A DNA stretch of 53,349 nt from Bacteroidota bacterium (GTDB lineage Bacteria > Bacteroidota > Bacteroidia > Chitinophagales > Chitinophagaceae), in contig CANGFA010000017.1 of NCBI GenBank assembly GCA_947453145.1, positions 1-53,349 on the forward strand. The letters are read 5' to 3'. The notes beneath the pieces are model-generated. The model did no database searches. It was not told the DNA's origin and was given only the letters and a program-made list of their open reading frames with translations. Positions 43,701 through 52,414 of this stretch are shown here, piece by piece. A program made the position numbers and the translations under genes. Position 1 is the stretch's first letter; each line of letters opens with the position of its first letter.

Positions 43701-44930
43701 TTAAACTTGGTGAATAATACTTTCTTTTAAGAACGGGTGATTTTTTACAATCAATGGTTTGCTCGCTAAAGAACGTGCAACCATTAAAATCAATACACCC
43801 ACAAAGAATCCTAAAATACCAAAGTCCAACCAACCTAAAGTAACATGTTCTTTCATTAAGCTACCCATTACCATTTGGTAAAAATCTATCCAGTGACCAA
43901 ATAATATTAATACCGCCATGAAAGCAACTAATGTAAAGTTTCTTTTTGCAGAACGCTTCATTAATATAATTAAGGGGGCTAAAAAGTTAATCACTAAATT
44001 CAAAAAGAAAATAGGCTTGTATGCACCCTGAACACGGTGTTTAAAGTAAACTGTTTCCTCAGGAATATTTGCATACCATATTAACATGTATTGAGAGAAC
44101 CATAAATAAGTCCAGAAGATAGAAAATGCAAACATGAATTTTGCAATGTCATGAATATGCTCTTGGTTCGTTAATTCTAAATACCCTTTGTTTTTTACAT
44201 AAATAACCCAAAGTGCAATTAAGGCCATACCTGCAACAAATGAACTTGCAAAAGTATACCAGCTATACATAGTAGAATACCAATGTGCGTCAATGCTCAT
44301 TAACCATAACCAAGGAATAGTAGAAGCTACTGTTAAACCAAACCACACTAAGAAAAATCCAGAGCGAGTCATGCTACGAATATTAAATTTAGTAGCAGTT
44401 GCTAAGTCCATTGGGTTTTCGTCTGCTTCACGAGAAATTTGACGCATTCTATATCCAAAATAAGACCATAAGCCAATAGCTAATGTTGTCCAGATAATAA
44501 AGAAAGTAGGATTCAAGAAACCCGCTTTACCTTTTAACACCGGATCCTTTGCAACCGCTGCCGCATCTAACCAATGGTAAATATGATGCTTATTACCTAA
44601 TACTACATACATTAATACAGCAAAAGTAATTGCACCAAATACAGGTACTAATGTAGAAATTGCTTCGGCAATACGACGGAAAGATTGCATCCATGCAGCT
44701 TGTGCCATGGTGCTAAAACACAAAAAGAACATAGCTGCGTTGGTCACTAAAGTCCAAAAAATTGTGTTGTACATTAAAGTACCCCAAAAGTGCACTTGTT
44801 CGTGTTCGTCATTGCTAAATCCTTTGGTAAACATACCAACTAATAAGGCAACACCGCCAATGCCAATTAAAGCATAAGCCCATGTTTTTAATTTACCAGG
44901 AATTTCAAATTGCTCTTTAATAGATGCCAT
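43701..44930 (-). CDS. actF: Alternative complex III subunit ActF
   Basis: 409 residues and about ten membrane helices, a NrfD/PsrC-related subunit like ActC but more divergent. Family blocks are FWGTLMYNTIFWTLVTNAAMFFLC, SRSGFFLVWFG-type helix 6 text and the ending region HVTLGWLDFGILGFFVGVL. It belongs to the quinol:electron-acceptor oxidoreductase that replaces the bc1 complex. It directly precedes the oxidase subunit II gene, which supports an ACIII-oxidase supercomplex. Confidence 0.92.
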   Translation of the reverse strand: MASIKEQFEIPGKLKTWAYALIGIGGVALLVGMFTKGFSNDEHEQVHFWGTLMYNTIFWTLVTNAAMFFLCFSTMAQAAWMQSFRRIAEAISTLVPVFGAITFAVLMYVVLGNKHHIYHWLDAAAVAKDPVLKGKAGFLNPTFFIIWTTLAIGLWSYFGYRMRQISREADENPMDLATATKFNIRSMTRSGFFLVWFGLTVASTIPWLWLMSIDAHWYSTMYSWYTFASSFVAGMALIALWVIYVKNKGYLELTNQEHIHDIAKFMFAFSIFWTYLWFSQYMLIWYANIPEETVYFKHRVQGAYKPIFFLNLVINFLAPLIILMKRSAKRNFTLVAFMAVLILFGHWIDFYQMVMGSLMKEHVTLGWLDFGILGFFVGVLILMVARSLASKPLIVKNHPFLKESIIHQV

Positions 44931-44950
44931 CTTTTCTCTTTTAAAAATTT

Positions 44951-45550
44951 TTATTTAGAAGCTGTTGCAGCTGCTTGTTTGTCTTTAACGTATTTAATAA
45001 TCATCCAGCGTTGGTGTCTGCTTAATTGAGAAGCATAAGATCCCATTAAGTTTTTACCATATTGCACTGAATAAAACATTTGTCCTGCAGGCATGCTTTC
45101 ATATTTTGCATCTCCAACTAAAGTTGCAGGCTTTGCAGGATAAGGACCATTACCGTCTTTATACAATGGACCGTTACCATTTAATTTAGCACCATGACAA
45201 ATACCACAGTTAATTAAATATAAACGCTCTGCTTCGGCATAATCTTTTTTGCTCAAAGAATCAATTGGGTTAGGCACTGCTCTTGAAGCAAAGTAGTTCA
45301 CCGTATCTCCAGCTTTATCTTTCTCTATGGCAAAAGGCATATCATGACCACGTGCAATCGTACCTGCAACAGGCATATTGTTGTAGTTAATTCCTTTTGC
45401 TGCAAGGTTACTATGATCGGCATAAGTTTCATATGCACGGCTATAGGCCATGTCTGGCATATAAATAGAACCTGGCTTACGCTTCACATCGCTACAACTA
45501 GTTAATATAACTACTGCTGCTAAAAATGTTATTGCTAAAAATTTATTCAT
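44951..45550 (-). CDS. actE: Alternative complex III monoheme cytochrome c lipoprotein ActE
   Basis: 199 residues. The lipobox ILTSC (Cys19) anchors it in the membrane. A single heme-c site is CGICH (Cys115, Cys118, His119) in YLINCGICHGAKLNGNG, with a likely axial Met after the GQMFYSVQYGKNLMGSY stretch. It probably passes electrons from ACIII to the oxidase CuA site. It lies 50 bases after ActD and 20 before ActF. Confidence 0.93.
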   Translation of the reverse strand: MNKFLAITFLAAVVILTSCSDVKRKPGSIYMPDMAYSRAYETYADHSNLAAKGINYNNMPVAGTIARGHDMPFAIEKDKAGDTVNYFASRAVPNPIDSLSKKDYAEAERLYLINCGICHGAKLNGNGPLYKDGNGPYPAKPATLVGDAKYESMPAGQMFYSVQYGKNLMGSYASQLSRHQRWMIIKYVKDKQAAATASK

Positions 45551-45600
45551 CTTATTAATCTTAATTCATTTAAGTTTTTCGTTCCCTTTTTATTCGTTTA

Positions 45601-46185
45601 TTAGTGCGCTACTTGTTTATACAAATTATCATTTTCTGTATCATAGGTACCAAACCACCAACCGTCTTCGGCAACTTGAATATCTGTTTCAACTGCACCA
45701 TTGCTAGCCAATAAAGCTTTTAAATCTTCGGCGTTTGTTTTTTCGTTGCACTCAATGACCATTACAAATAAATCGTCGGTAGCTCTTTTGTGGAAATGAT
45801 GTTTTTTAACACCAGGTGCCATTTGACATAACCACATAAAAGTCATCACCATACCTACGGCAGCAAATAATACCGTTAACTCAAATATAATTGGTATCCA
45901 TGCTGGTAAAGCAAAGTGTGGCTTACCACCAATATTCAAAGGCCAGTCCTTTGTGAATATCCAGCTAATTGCACTAATTGCAGTAGTCGTACCTGTGATA
46001 CCATAAATAAAGCCGGCTGTATGCAAACTTGTTTCACGCATACCCAACGCGTGGTCTAAACCATGCACCGGGAAGGGTGTATACACGTCTTGTATTTTGT
46101 AACCAGCAGTACGCACTTGCTTAACTGCAGGGAACAATACTTTTTCATCATCAAAACAACCAACTACAAATTTCTTTTGTGCCAT
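45601..46185 (-). CDS. actD: Alternative complex III subunit ActD (DUF3341)
   Basis: 194 residues. DUF3341 is shown by KFVVGCFDDEKVLFPAVKQVRTAGYKIQDVYTPFPVHGLD and the following two membrane helices (about 76-98 and 108-135). The C terminus is a small soluble domain with DLFVMVIECNE. It is a structural subunit lying against ActC. It is 22 bases after actC. Confidence 0.92.
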   Translation of the reverse strand: MAQKKFVVGCFDDEKVLFPAVKQVRTAGYKIQDVYTPFPVHGLDHALGMRETSLHTAGFIYGITGTTTAISAISWIFTKDWPLNIGGKPHFALPAWIPIIFELTVLFAAVGMVMTFMWLCQMAPGVKKHHFHKRATDDLFVMVIECNEKTNAEDLKALLASNGAVETDIQVAEDGWWFGTYDTENDNLYKQVAH

Positions 46186-46207
46186 AGTATATTTCTTAAA
46201 CTAATAA

Positions 46208-47653
46208 TTAATGTGCGTGCGCATGATCGTGAACAAATGAGTCAAGCGGTTGCGCTTCAATTGCGTCAAATTCTGGTTTATAACTTTCACCACTTCTTTT
46301 TAATACATATTTAATTTCTGCTACCGCAATTACTGGGAAGTATTTAGCAAATAGGAAGAAGCAAGTGAAAAACAAACCAAAGGTTCCGGCGTAAAAACCA
46401 ATCTCCCAAATACTAGGGCTGTAGTAAACAGACCAGCTAGAAGGTAAGTAATCACGATATAAAGACGTAACAATAATTACGAAACGCTCAAACCACATAC
46501 CAATATTAACGATGATACTCATGAAGAAAGTAACGAAAACATTTCTTCTCATTTTCTTAGACCAGAAAATTTGCGGAGAAATTACGTTACAAGCCATCAT
46601 ACCCCAATAGCTCCAACCATAAGGGCTAAATAAATAAGCACGGCTATACCAGAAAGTGTATCCTTCATATTTATTTTGAGAGTACCAACCCATGAACAAT
46701 TCAGTTAAATAAGCGATACCTACAATACTACCTGTAAGTACAATTACTTTATTCATTAAATCGATGTGACCAATAGTGATATAGTCAGTTAAACCAAATA
46801 CTTTTCTTACGATTAATAATAAGGTTTGCACCATTGCAAAACCAGAGAAAATGGCACCGGCAACGAAGTAAGGAGGGAAGATGGTCGTATGCCATCCAGG
46901 AATTACGGAAGTAGCAAAGTCAAAAGATACAATCGTGTGAACCGATAATACAAGTGGTGTAGATAAACCCGCTAATACTAAAGATAAACTTTCATGTCTT
47001 TGCCAATGTTTTGTAGAACCTGTCCATCCGAAAGAAGCGATACCGTATAATTTTTTACGCAATTTTGTAAATGCTCTGTCACGAACGGTTGCAAAATCCG
47101 GTAATAAACCAGAATACCAGAATAATAAGGAAACGGTAAAATAAGTAGAGATCGCAAATACGTCCCATAATAATGGAGAGTTAAAGTTCACCCATAATGG
47201 ACCACGAGAGTTAGGATAAGGCATTACAAAGAAAGCCATCCAAACACGACCCATGTGGAAGATAGGGAACTGACCCGCACACATAACGGCGAAAATGGTC
47301 ATAGCCTCAGCGGCACGGTTTACACCTGTTCTCCATCCTTGACGGAACAATAATAATACTGCAGAAATTAAGGTACCCGCGTGACCGATACCAACCCACC
47401 ATACGAAGTTGGTGATGTCCCAACCCCATCCAATGGTTTTGTTCAAGTTCCACTGACCAATACCGTAAGTAACCTCACGATACACACTGTATGCACCAAA
47501 CATAAGTAAGGTAACAGCAATGAAAAAACCAATATACCATAAACGAGATGGCTTGGCTTCGATAGGTCGCACGATGTCTTCAGTTACTTGAGCATAGGTT
47601 TTGTTACCGTATACTAAGGGTTCGCGCAGTTGTGATTCGTACTTTAAATGCAT
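46208..47653 (-). CDS. actC: Alternative complex III quinol-binding membrane subunit ActC
   Basis: 481 residues and about ten membrane helices, NrfD/PsrC family. VYGNKTYAQVTEDIVRPIE at the N terminus and WGWDITNFVWWVGIGHAGTLISA in helix 2 are characteristic; the latter helix lies near the quinol site. The C-terminal tail is His-rich (HDHAHAH). It lies 25 bases after actB, in the conserved order actA-B-C-D-E-F. Confidence 0.95.
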   Translation of the reverse strand: MHLKYESQLREPLVYGNKTYAQVTEDIVRPIEAKPSRLWYIGFFIAVTLLMFGAYSVYREVTYGIGQWNLNKTIGWGWDITNFVWWVGIGHAGTLISAVLLLFRQGWRTGVNRAAEAMTIFAVMCAGQFPIFHMGRVWMAFFVMPYPNSRGPLWVNFNSPLLWDVFAISTYFTVSLLFWYSGLLPDFATVRDRAFTKLRKKLYGIASFGWTGSTKHWQRHESLSLVLAGLSTPLVLSVHTIVSFDFATSVIPGWHTTIFPPYFVAGAIFSGFAMVQTLLLIVRKVFGLTDYITIGHIDLMNKVIVLTGSIVGIAYLTELFMGWYSQNKYEGYTFWYSRAYLFSPYGWSYWGMMACNVISPQIFWSKKMRRNVFVTFFMSIIVNIGMWFERFVIIVTSLYRDYLPSSWSVYYSPSIWEIGFYAGTFGLFFTCFFLFAKYFPVIAVAEIKYVLKRSGESYKPEFDAIEAQPLDSFVHDHAHAH

Positions 47654-47678
47654 CTTATACTTTTTCTAAAATTTTAAA

Positions 47679-50600
47679 TTATGCTTTTTTAGCTTCTGTT
47701 TTTTCAGCGTGCTCAGACGCTTCTGTGTTTCTCACTTTTGCTAAGTAAGTTACGTTTGGTAAAACGTGCAATTGCTCTAACACATAGAAAGAACGATTTG
47801 GATTCTCTACACGTACTTTAGTAATAGCACTGTGTTTGTCATTTGCATTACCAAAGCTGATAGCGTTGGTAGGACAAGATTGTTGACAAGCCACTTTAAT
47901 ATCGCTATCCACCATTGGACGTGAATCTTTCTTCGCATCTAATTTAGCAGCTTGTAAACGTTGAACGCAGAAAGAACATTTTTCAATTACACCACGAGAA
48001 CGTACTGTAACATCTGGGTTCAATACCATTCTTGTTAAGTCATCGTTCATGTTCAATACCACATCGTTTACTTCACCTACTTGGTTATCTGGGAAGCTAT
48101 CTGCACCAGTGTAATCAGCCCAGTTAAAACGACGCACTTTGAAAGGACAGTTGTTCGCGCAATAACGCGTACCAATACATCTGTTATAAGTCATTTGATT
48201 TAAACCTTCCGAAGAGTGGTTTGTTGCAGCAACAGGACAAACGTTTTCACAAGGAGCGTTGTCGCAATGTTGACACATTAATGGTTGGAATACCACTTTT
48301 GGATTTTCCATATCACCACTAAAATATTTGTCAATACGTAACCAATGCATTTCATGACCACGTAAAACTTCCGGCTTACCAACAATAGCAACGTTGTTTT
48401 CTGCATTACATGCAACTACACAAGCGCCACAACCGTTACAAGCGTTTAAGTCCACACTCATCCCCCACTTAATACCTGGTCTGTCATAAACAGGATAGAT
48501 AGTAGCGTCTTTTGCAAAGTTTTCTAAAACTTGCTCGTCGCTCATTTTATCACCACCTACCATTTGACCACGATATTCACCAGCACGCTCTTCGATAATT
48601 TCTTTAGGATTCTTTTTGTATTCTTCTAAAGTTAATTCCTTCATAACCTCGGTACGATTACCTTGTGTAGTGTCGTAACGGAAATGCGTTTGTGTTAAAG
48701 CCACAGGATACGTTGCACCTGTTGCTATTAAAGTAACATCGGAGCAACTAAAGTTAACGGTACCATTATTAATGCAAGCTAAAGGGAATGCATTTTTACC
48801 CGTACCAATTACTGCTTTACCCACCGACTCGGCACGACCATAACCCAATGCAATACCCACTGTTTGTGGATGTGTACCAGGAATAATTAATACAGGAAGT
48901 TCAATTGTTTTACCTTCTACTGTTAACTTCACCACTTTCTTAGGAGGTTGAACCTCATAAGCATCGGCTTGTCCAGCATTGTTTAAATCAATATTTAATA
49001 AAGTCTTCGCCATTGCTGGAGAAACAATAATATAGTTATCCCAAGTAGCACGTGTAACCGGATCCGGCAACTCTTGTAACCAAGGGTTACTAGCTCCTTG
49101 ACCCGCACCAATTGCTACTTTTTCGTATAAAGCCAATTCAATTTTTGTAGAAGCCTTCATTGCACTTACAGCAGCAACCGAAGTAGCAACCGCACTTGCA
49201 TTTAATGCAGGTGTAGCAGTAGTAGCAGGTGTAGCAGGATTCATCACACCGTCTTGTAAAGTTTTATTCCAAGCAGCTTCTCCACCTAATTTAGAAGACC
49301 AATAATTTTTTACATAATTGGTATACACGGTTGCATCACCAGACCATAATAATAAGGAGTCTTGAAATGCACGTGTTTTAAATAATGGAGCGATAGTAGG
49401 TTGTATGAAAGAAATGTGACCCGATACTGGTTCAGCGTCACCCCAACTTTCTAAGAAATGATGTTCGGGAATTACATAATTACAAACTGCAGCGGTTTCG
49501 TCTACTTTACTGCTAAATGAAATTTTTGTTTTCACTTTCGCTAAAGCCGCCTTTAATTTATCTGCAGCAGGCCATGAATACACTGGGTTTGCTCCGTGGA
49601 ATAATACCGCGTTTACTTTGCCTGCATTCATATCATCTACTAAACTTGCAAAGTCACTATCAATACCTTGACGGTAATTTACAGTAGCAGCAAAATCAAT
49701 TGTTGTTCCGTTTGCGCCAATCGCATCGTTAATTGCGTTTACGACTGTTTGAATGTCTTTGTTATTGCTACCGGCAACCACTAATGCAGCGCCTTTGTTA
49801 GTAAGCAATGCTTTTGCAGCCGCTTCAATACCTGCTTTTAATTTTGCATCTGCAATGCCACTTATTTCACCACCTTTAACCGCAGCTAATAAAGCAACTG
49901 CAATTGCACCTAATTCAGAAGGACGACATAAATATTTTTCATCTGCATTCGAGCCTGTTAAACTAGCCACTGTTTCAAAGTGGATATGCTTGCTCATAGC
50001 AGGGTTCTTTTCATCTATTTTTTTACCTATTGCATATTGTCTTGCAAATTCAACTGGACTTAACCAAGTACCTAAGAAGTCCGCGCTTAAAGATACAATT
50101 GCTTTTGCTTTTTCAAAATGATAAGAAGGTATTACTCTTTTACCATAGCTTGCTTCGTTGGCTAATAACATGCCTGTGAAAGAAACAGCATCATAGGTAA
50201 CGTGTTTGCTACCTGGATATTTTGCTAAGAATTTTGCAATTACTTCTTTAGTTGTTGGAGAAGTAATGGAGCTGGTTACTAAAACAACATTACCAGCAAG
50301 TTCAGCAGCAACCGCTTTATCCACCGCTTCAAATGTTGCTTCCTTACCAGCAATGGTTGGGAAACGTAAACGTGCAGTATCATATAAGTCTAACACCGCA
50401 GCTTGCACTCTTGCCGAGGTACCACCACCTGTAATTGGACTTAATGTATTTCCTTCTAATTTAATAGGACGACCATCACGCACTTTTGCAACCACACTTA
50501 CCACATCACCATCTTGCACATAGGTTGTTGCATAATAATCAGCGATACCTGGAACGATATCTTCTGGTTTATTTGCGAAAGGAATTGCTTTTTTAATTGG

Positions 50601-50807
50601 CATTTCACAACTCGCAGCCACTGCAGCAGCAGCGGTACTAAAACCTAAATATTTTAAGAAATCACGACGAGGTGCTTTTGCTTGTAAAAAACCACTATGG
50701 TCTTCGACAAAAGGAAGTTCTTCTTTGAACTCGTTGTTCACCTCTTGGTTATAGGCAGCAGATTTGTTTAATTCTCCAAAACTTTGCCAGTTCTTATTTT
50801 GCTCCAT
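47679..50807 (-). CDS. actB: Alternative complex III large iron-sulfur subunit ActB
   Basis: 1042 residues. A Tat-type signal RRDFLKYLGFSTAAAAVAASC begins near residue 46, with a lipobox-like Cys. The first two-thirds resemble a molybdopterin oxidoreductase without the cofactor role known for ActB. The C-terminal third carries four ferredoxin Cys groups: CNGCGACVVAC (about 786), CQHCDNAPCENVC (about 844), CIGTRYCANNC (about 875) and CSFC with CQQSC (about 943 and 972), enough for several Fe-S clusters. An Ala/Thr-rich insert is at about residues 520-550. It forms the periplasmic electron-transfer arm with ActA. Confidence 0.95.
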   Translation of the reverse strand: MEQNKNWQSFGELNKSAAYNQEVNNEFKEELPFVEDHSGFLQAKAPRRDFLKYLGFSTAAAAVAASCEMPIKKAIPFANKPEDIVPGIADYYATTYVQDGDVVSVVAKVRDGRPIKLEGNTLSPITGGGTSARVQAAVLDLYDTARLRFPTIAGKEATFEAVDKAVAAELAGNVVLVTSSITSPTTKEVIAKFLAKYPGSKHVTYDAVSFTGMLLANEASYGKRVIPSYHFEKAKAIVSLSADFLGTWLSPVEFARQYAIGKKIDEKNPAMSKHIHFETVASLTGSNADEKYLCRPSELGAIAVALLAAVKGGEISGIADAKLKAGIEAAAKALLTNKGAALVVAGSNNKDIQTVVNAINDAIGANGTTIDFAATVNYRQGIDSDFASLVDDMNAGKVNAVLFHGANPVYSWPAADKLKAALAKVKTKISFSSKVDETAAVCNYVIPEHHFLESWGDAEPVSGHISFIQPTIAPLFKTRAFQDSLLLWSGDATVYTNYVKNYWSSKLGGEAAWNKTLQDGVMNPATPATTATPALNASAVATSVAAVSAMKASTKIELALYEKVAIGAGQGASNPWLQELPDPVTRATWDNYIIVSPAMAKTLLNIDLNNAGQADAYEVQPPKKVVKLTVEGKTIELPVLIIPGTHPQTVGIALGYGRAESVGKAVIGTGKNAFPLACINNGTVNFSCSDVTLIATGATYPVALTQTHFRYDTTQGNRTEVMKELTLEEYKKNPKEIIEERAGEYRGQMVGGDKMSDEQVLENFAKDATIYPVYDRPGIKWGMSVDLNACNGCGACVVACNAENNVAIVGKPEVLRGHEMHWLRIDKYFSGDMENPKVVFQPLMCQHCDNAPCENVCPVAATNHSSEGLNQMTYNRCIGTRYCANNCPFKVRRFNWADYTGADSFPDNQVGEVNDVVLNMNDDLTRMVLNPDVTVRSRGVIEKCSFCVQRLQAAKLDAKKDSRPMVDSDIKVACQQSCPTNAISFGNANDKHSAITKVRVENPNRSFYVLEQLHVLPNVTYLAKVRNTEASEHAEKTEAKKA

Positions 50808-50862
50808 AATAATGTATATAAAATATTACGCGTCTTATTAATTCGATTTGTTATTCAACTAT

Positions 50863-52122
50863 TTAGTAGTGACATTTTTGACACTCCGTACCACCAATTT
50901 TTTCAACAGTTACTCCTTTAGTACTATCCATTTTTCCAGACTTTAAATCCGCATGGAATTTTTCATAGATACTATAGAAACCATTGTCTTTAAATTGAAC
51001 TTGTGTTGCTCTGTGACAGTTTACACACCATCCCATGCTTAAGTCAGCAAATTGTTTTACTTCACCCATCTTTTGAATTTCACCATGACATTGTTGACAA
51101 GCAACCTGTCCTGCGTTTACGTGTTGTGCGTGGTTAAAGTAAACATGATCTGGTAAGTTGTGGATACGCACCCACTCAATTGGTTTTGCTTTAGAAGCAT
51201 CCCAAGGTTGACCTTCCGTAAATCCTGCGTATTTGTATAATTTTTTAATTTCATTAGTACCATCTACCACATCTCCATTTTCTCTTACTAATGGCTCTCC
51301 TTTATATTCATTAATAGCAGCGTGACAGTTCATACACACATTCACACTTGGTAAAGTAGCTTGCTTACCTTGGTAAGTACCTGTGTGACAGTATTGACAG
51401 TTAATTTGATTCACACCAGCGTGCACTTTATGAGAATAATAAATAGGTTGTTCTGGTTGATAGTCTTTAGAGCGTCCAAGTCCCATAGCACCAACAGTGG
51501 TCATGTAACCTCCTGCAATAAATAAGATAATAGCAACAAATGCGATGTATGCTTTGTTTCTATAAAAAGGAACCGGCTCAGTTGCAGGGATACCTGATTT
51601 GTCATCAGATAATTTTTTCAAGTTGCTATTAACTTGTAATAAAATTAAAGCAACAACTGCTAAGATTAAAGTTAATAAGCCATACACTAAACTACTATCA
51701 CTATCTTCTGCTGGAGCTGTTGCGGTAGCAGCTGCACCGCCTGCTGGCGCTGCGCCTGCGGCAGGTACGGACTTGATGTATGCTAAAATTGCATCAATAT
51801 CTTTATCGGATAAATTTGGAAACAAGTTCATTGCAGTCTTATTGTACTCGTTGTACAATTTGTTTGCATAGGCATCCCCTGTTTTCAAAAATGCTTGGTT
51901 GTTTTTAATCCAAGCATATAAGTTTTTCTTGTCCGACCAACGGTCTTCAACGCCCGCTAATGCAGGACCCGTTAATTTCTTGTTAACGGCGTGACAAGAC
52001 GCACAGTTTTGCGAGAAAAGTGCTTTCCCATCTTGCGCATTTAACTGATTACCGATAGATGAACTAAGGGTGATAAATAGGAAGATCGAAACGATCTTAG
52101 CTAGGCTTCTTAAAATTGTCAT
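50863..52122 (-). CDS. actA: Alternative complex III multiheme cytochrome c ActA, six-heme
   Basis: About 419 residues from the ATG at 52122; the frame also has a GTG two codons earlier. A signal peptide is followed by a class I cytochrome c domain (CASCH, residues 42-46 of the longer form). An Ala/Gly/Pro-rich linker and membrane helices follow, then five more CXXCH motifs: CQYCH, CMNCH, CQQCH, CVNCH and CQKCH, the last being two residues from the C terminus. The pentaheme part is standard ActA. It is the first gene of the respiratory cluster, behind a likely promoter. Confidence 0.94.
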   Translation of the reverse strand: MTILRSLAKIVSIFLFITLSSSIGNQLNAQDGKALFSQNCASCHAVNKKLTGPALAGVEDRWSDKKNLYAWIKNNQAFLKTGDAYANKLYNEYNKTAMNLFPNLSDKDIDAILAYIKSVPAAGAAPAGGAAATATAPAEDSDSSLVYGLLTLILAVVALILLQVNSNLKKLSDDKSGIPATEPVPFYRNKAYIAFVAIILFIAGGYMTTVGAMGLGRSKDYQPEQPIYYSHKVHAGVNQINCQYCHTGTYQGKQATLPSVNVCMNCHAAINEYKGEPLVRENGDVVDGTNEIKKLYKYAGFTEGQPWDASKAKPIEWVRIHNLPDHVYFNHAQHVNAGQVACQQCHGEIQKMGEVKQFADLSMGWCVNCHRATQVQFKDNGFYSIYEKFHADLKSGKMDSTKGVTVEKIGGTECQKCHY

Positions 52123-52167
52123 ATACACAAACAGTGTCTAGTGTGGAAAAATATCCTTGAACGGGTG

Positions 52168-52200
52168 CAAATTTAGCATAGAAACGCTTTCGAAACGCTT
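52168..52200 (-). promoter_or_regulatory. Candidate promoter and repeat upstream of actA
   Basis: The - strand reads TAAATTTG at 52175-52168, an exact TAnnTTTG match about 45 bases before the actA ATG. At 52181-52200 GAAACGCTT occurs twice with an 11-base period (one helical turn) where the upstream element should lie, suggesting activator or repressor binding. No good TTTG upstream element was found. The rest of the 52123-52414 gap shows nothing else I can name. Confidence 0.45.
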
Positions 52201-52414
52201 AATGTTGTGTTTTTTTTCTCAATTTTTTCTGCGTGAAATATTGAGATTCAAGCAACTCCGTCTAAAAAGTTGACGAATGTCATAAAAATGTAAGGTTTGG
52301 TTAAACAGAAGGAAAAATGTTGAATTTCGAAGCTTTAGTTTTGAAAAAAAGGGCCACCTTTGAGGCACTTAATTTTGAACTAAGAGCGAAAACTTTAGAT
52401 AAAAACAGGGTAAA

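Noticed and set aside
49753..50121. 122-residue open frame antisense to actB
   Set aside because: The Ala/Leu/Ser-rich translation is the reverse complement of an Ala-rich coding stretch; no start context or homology is recognised.
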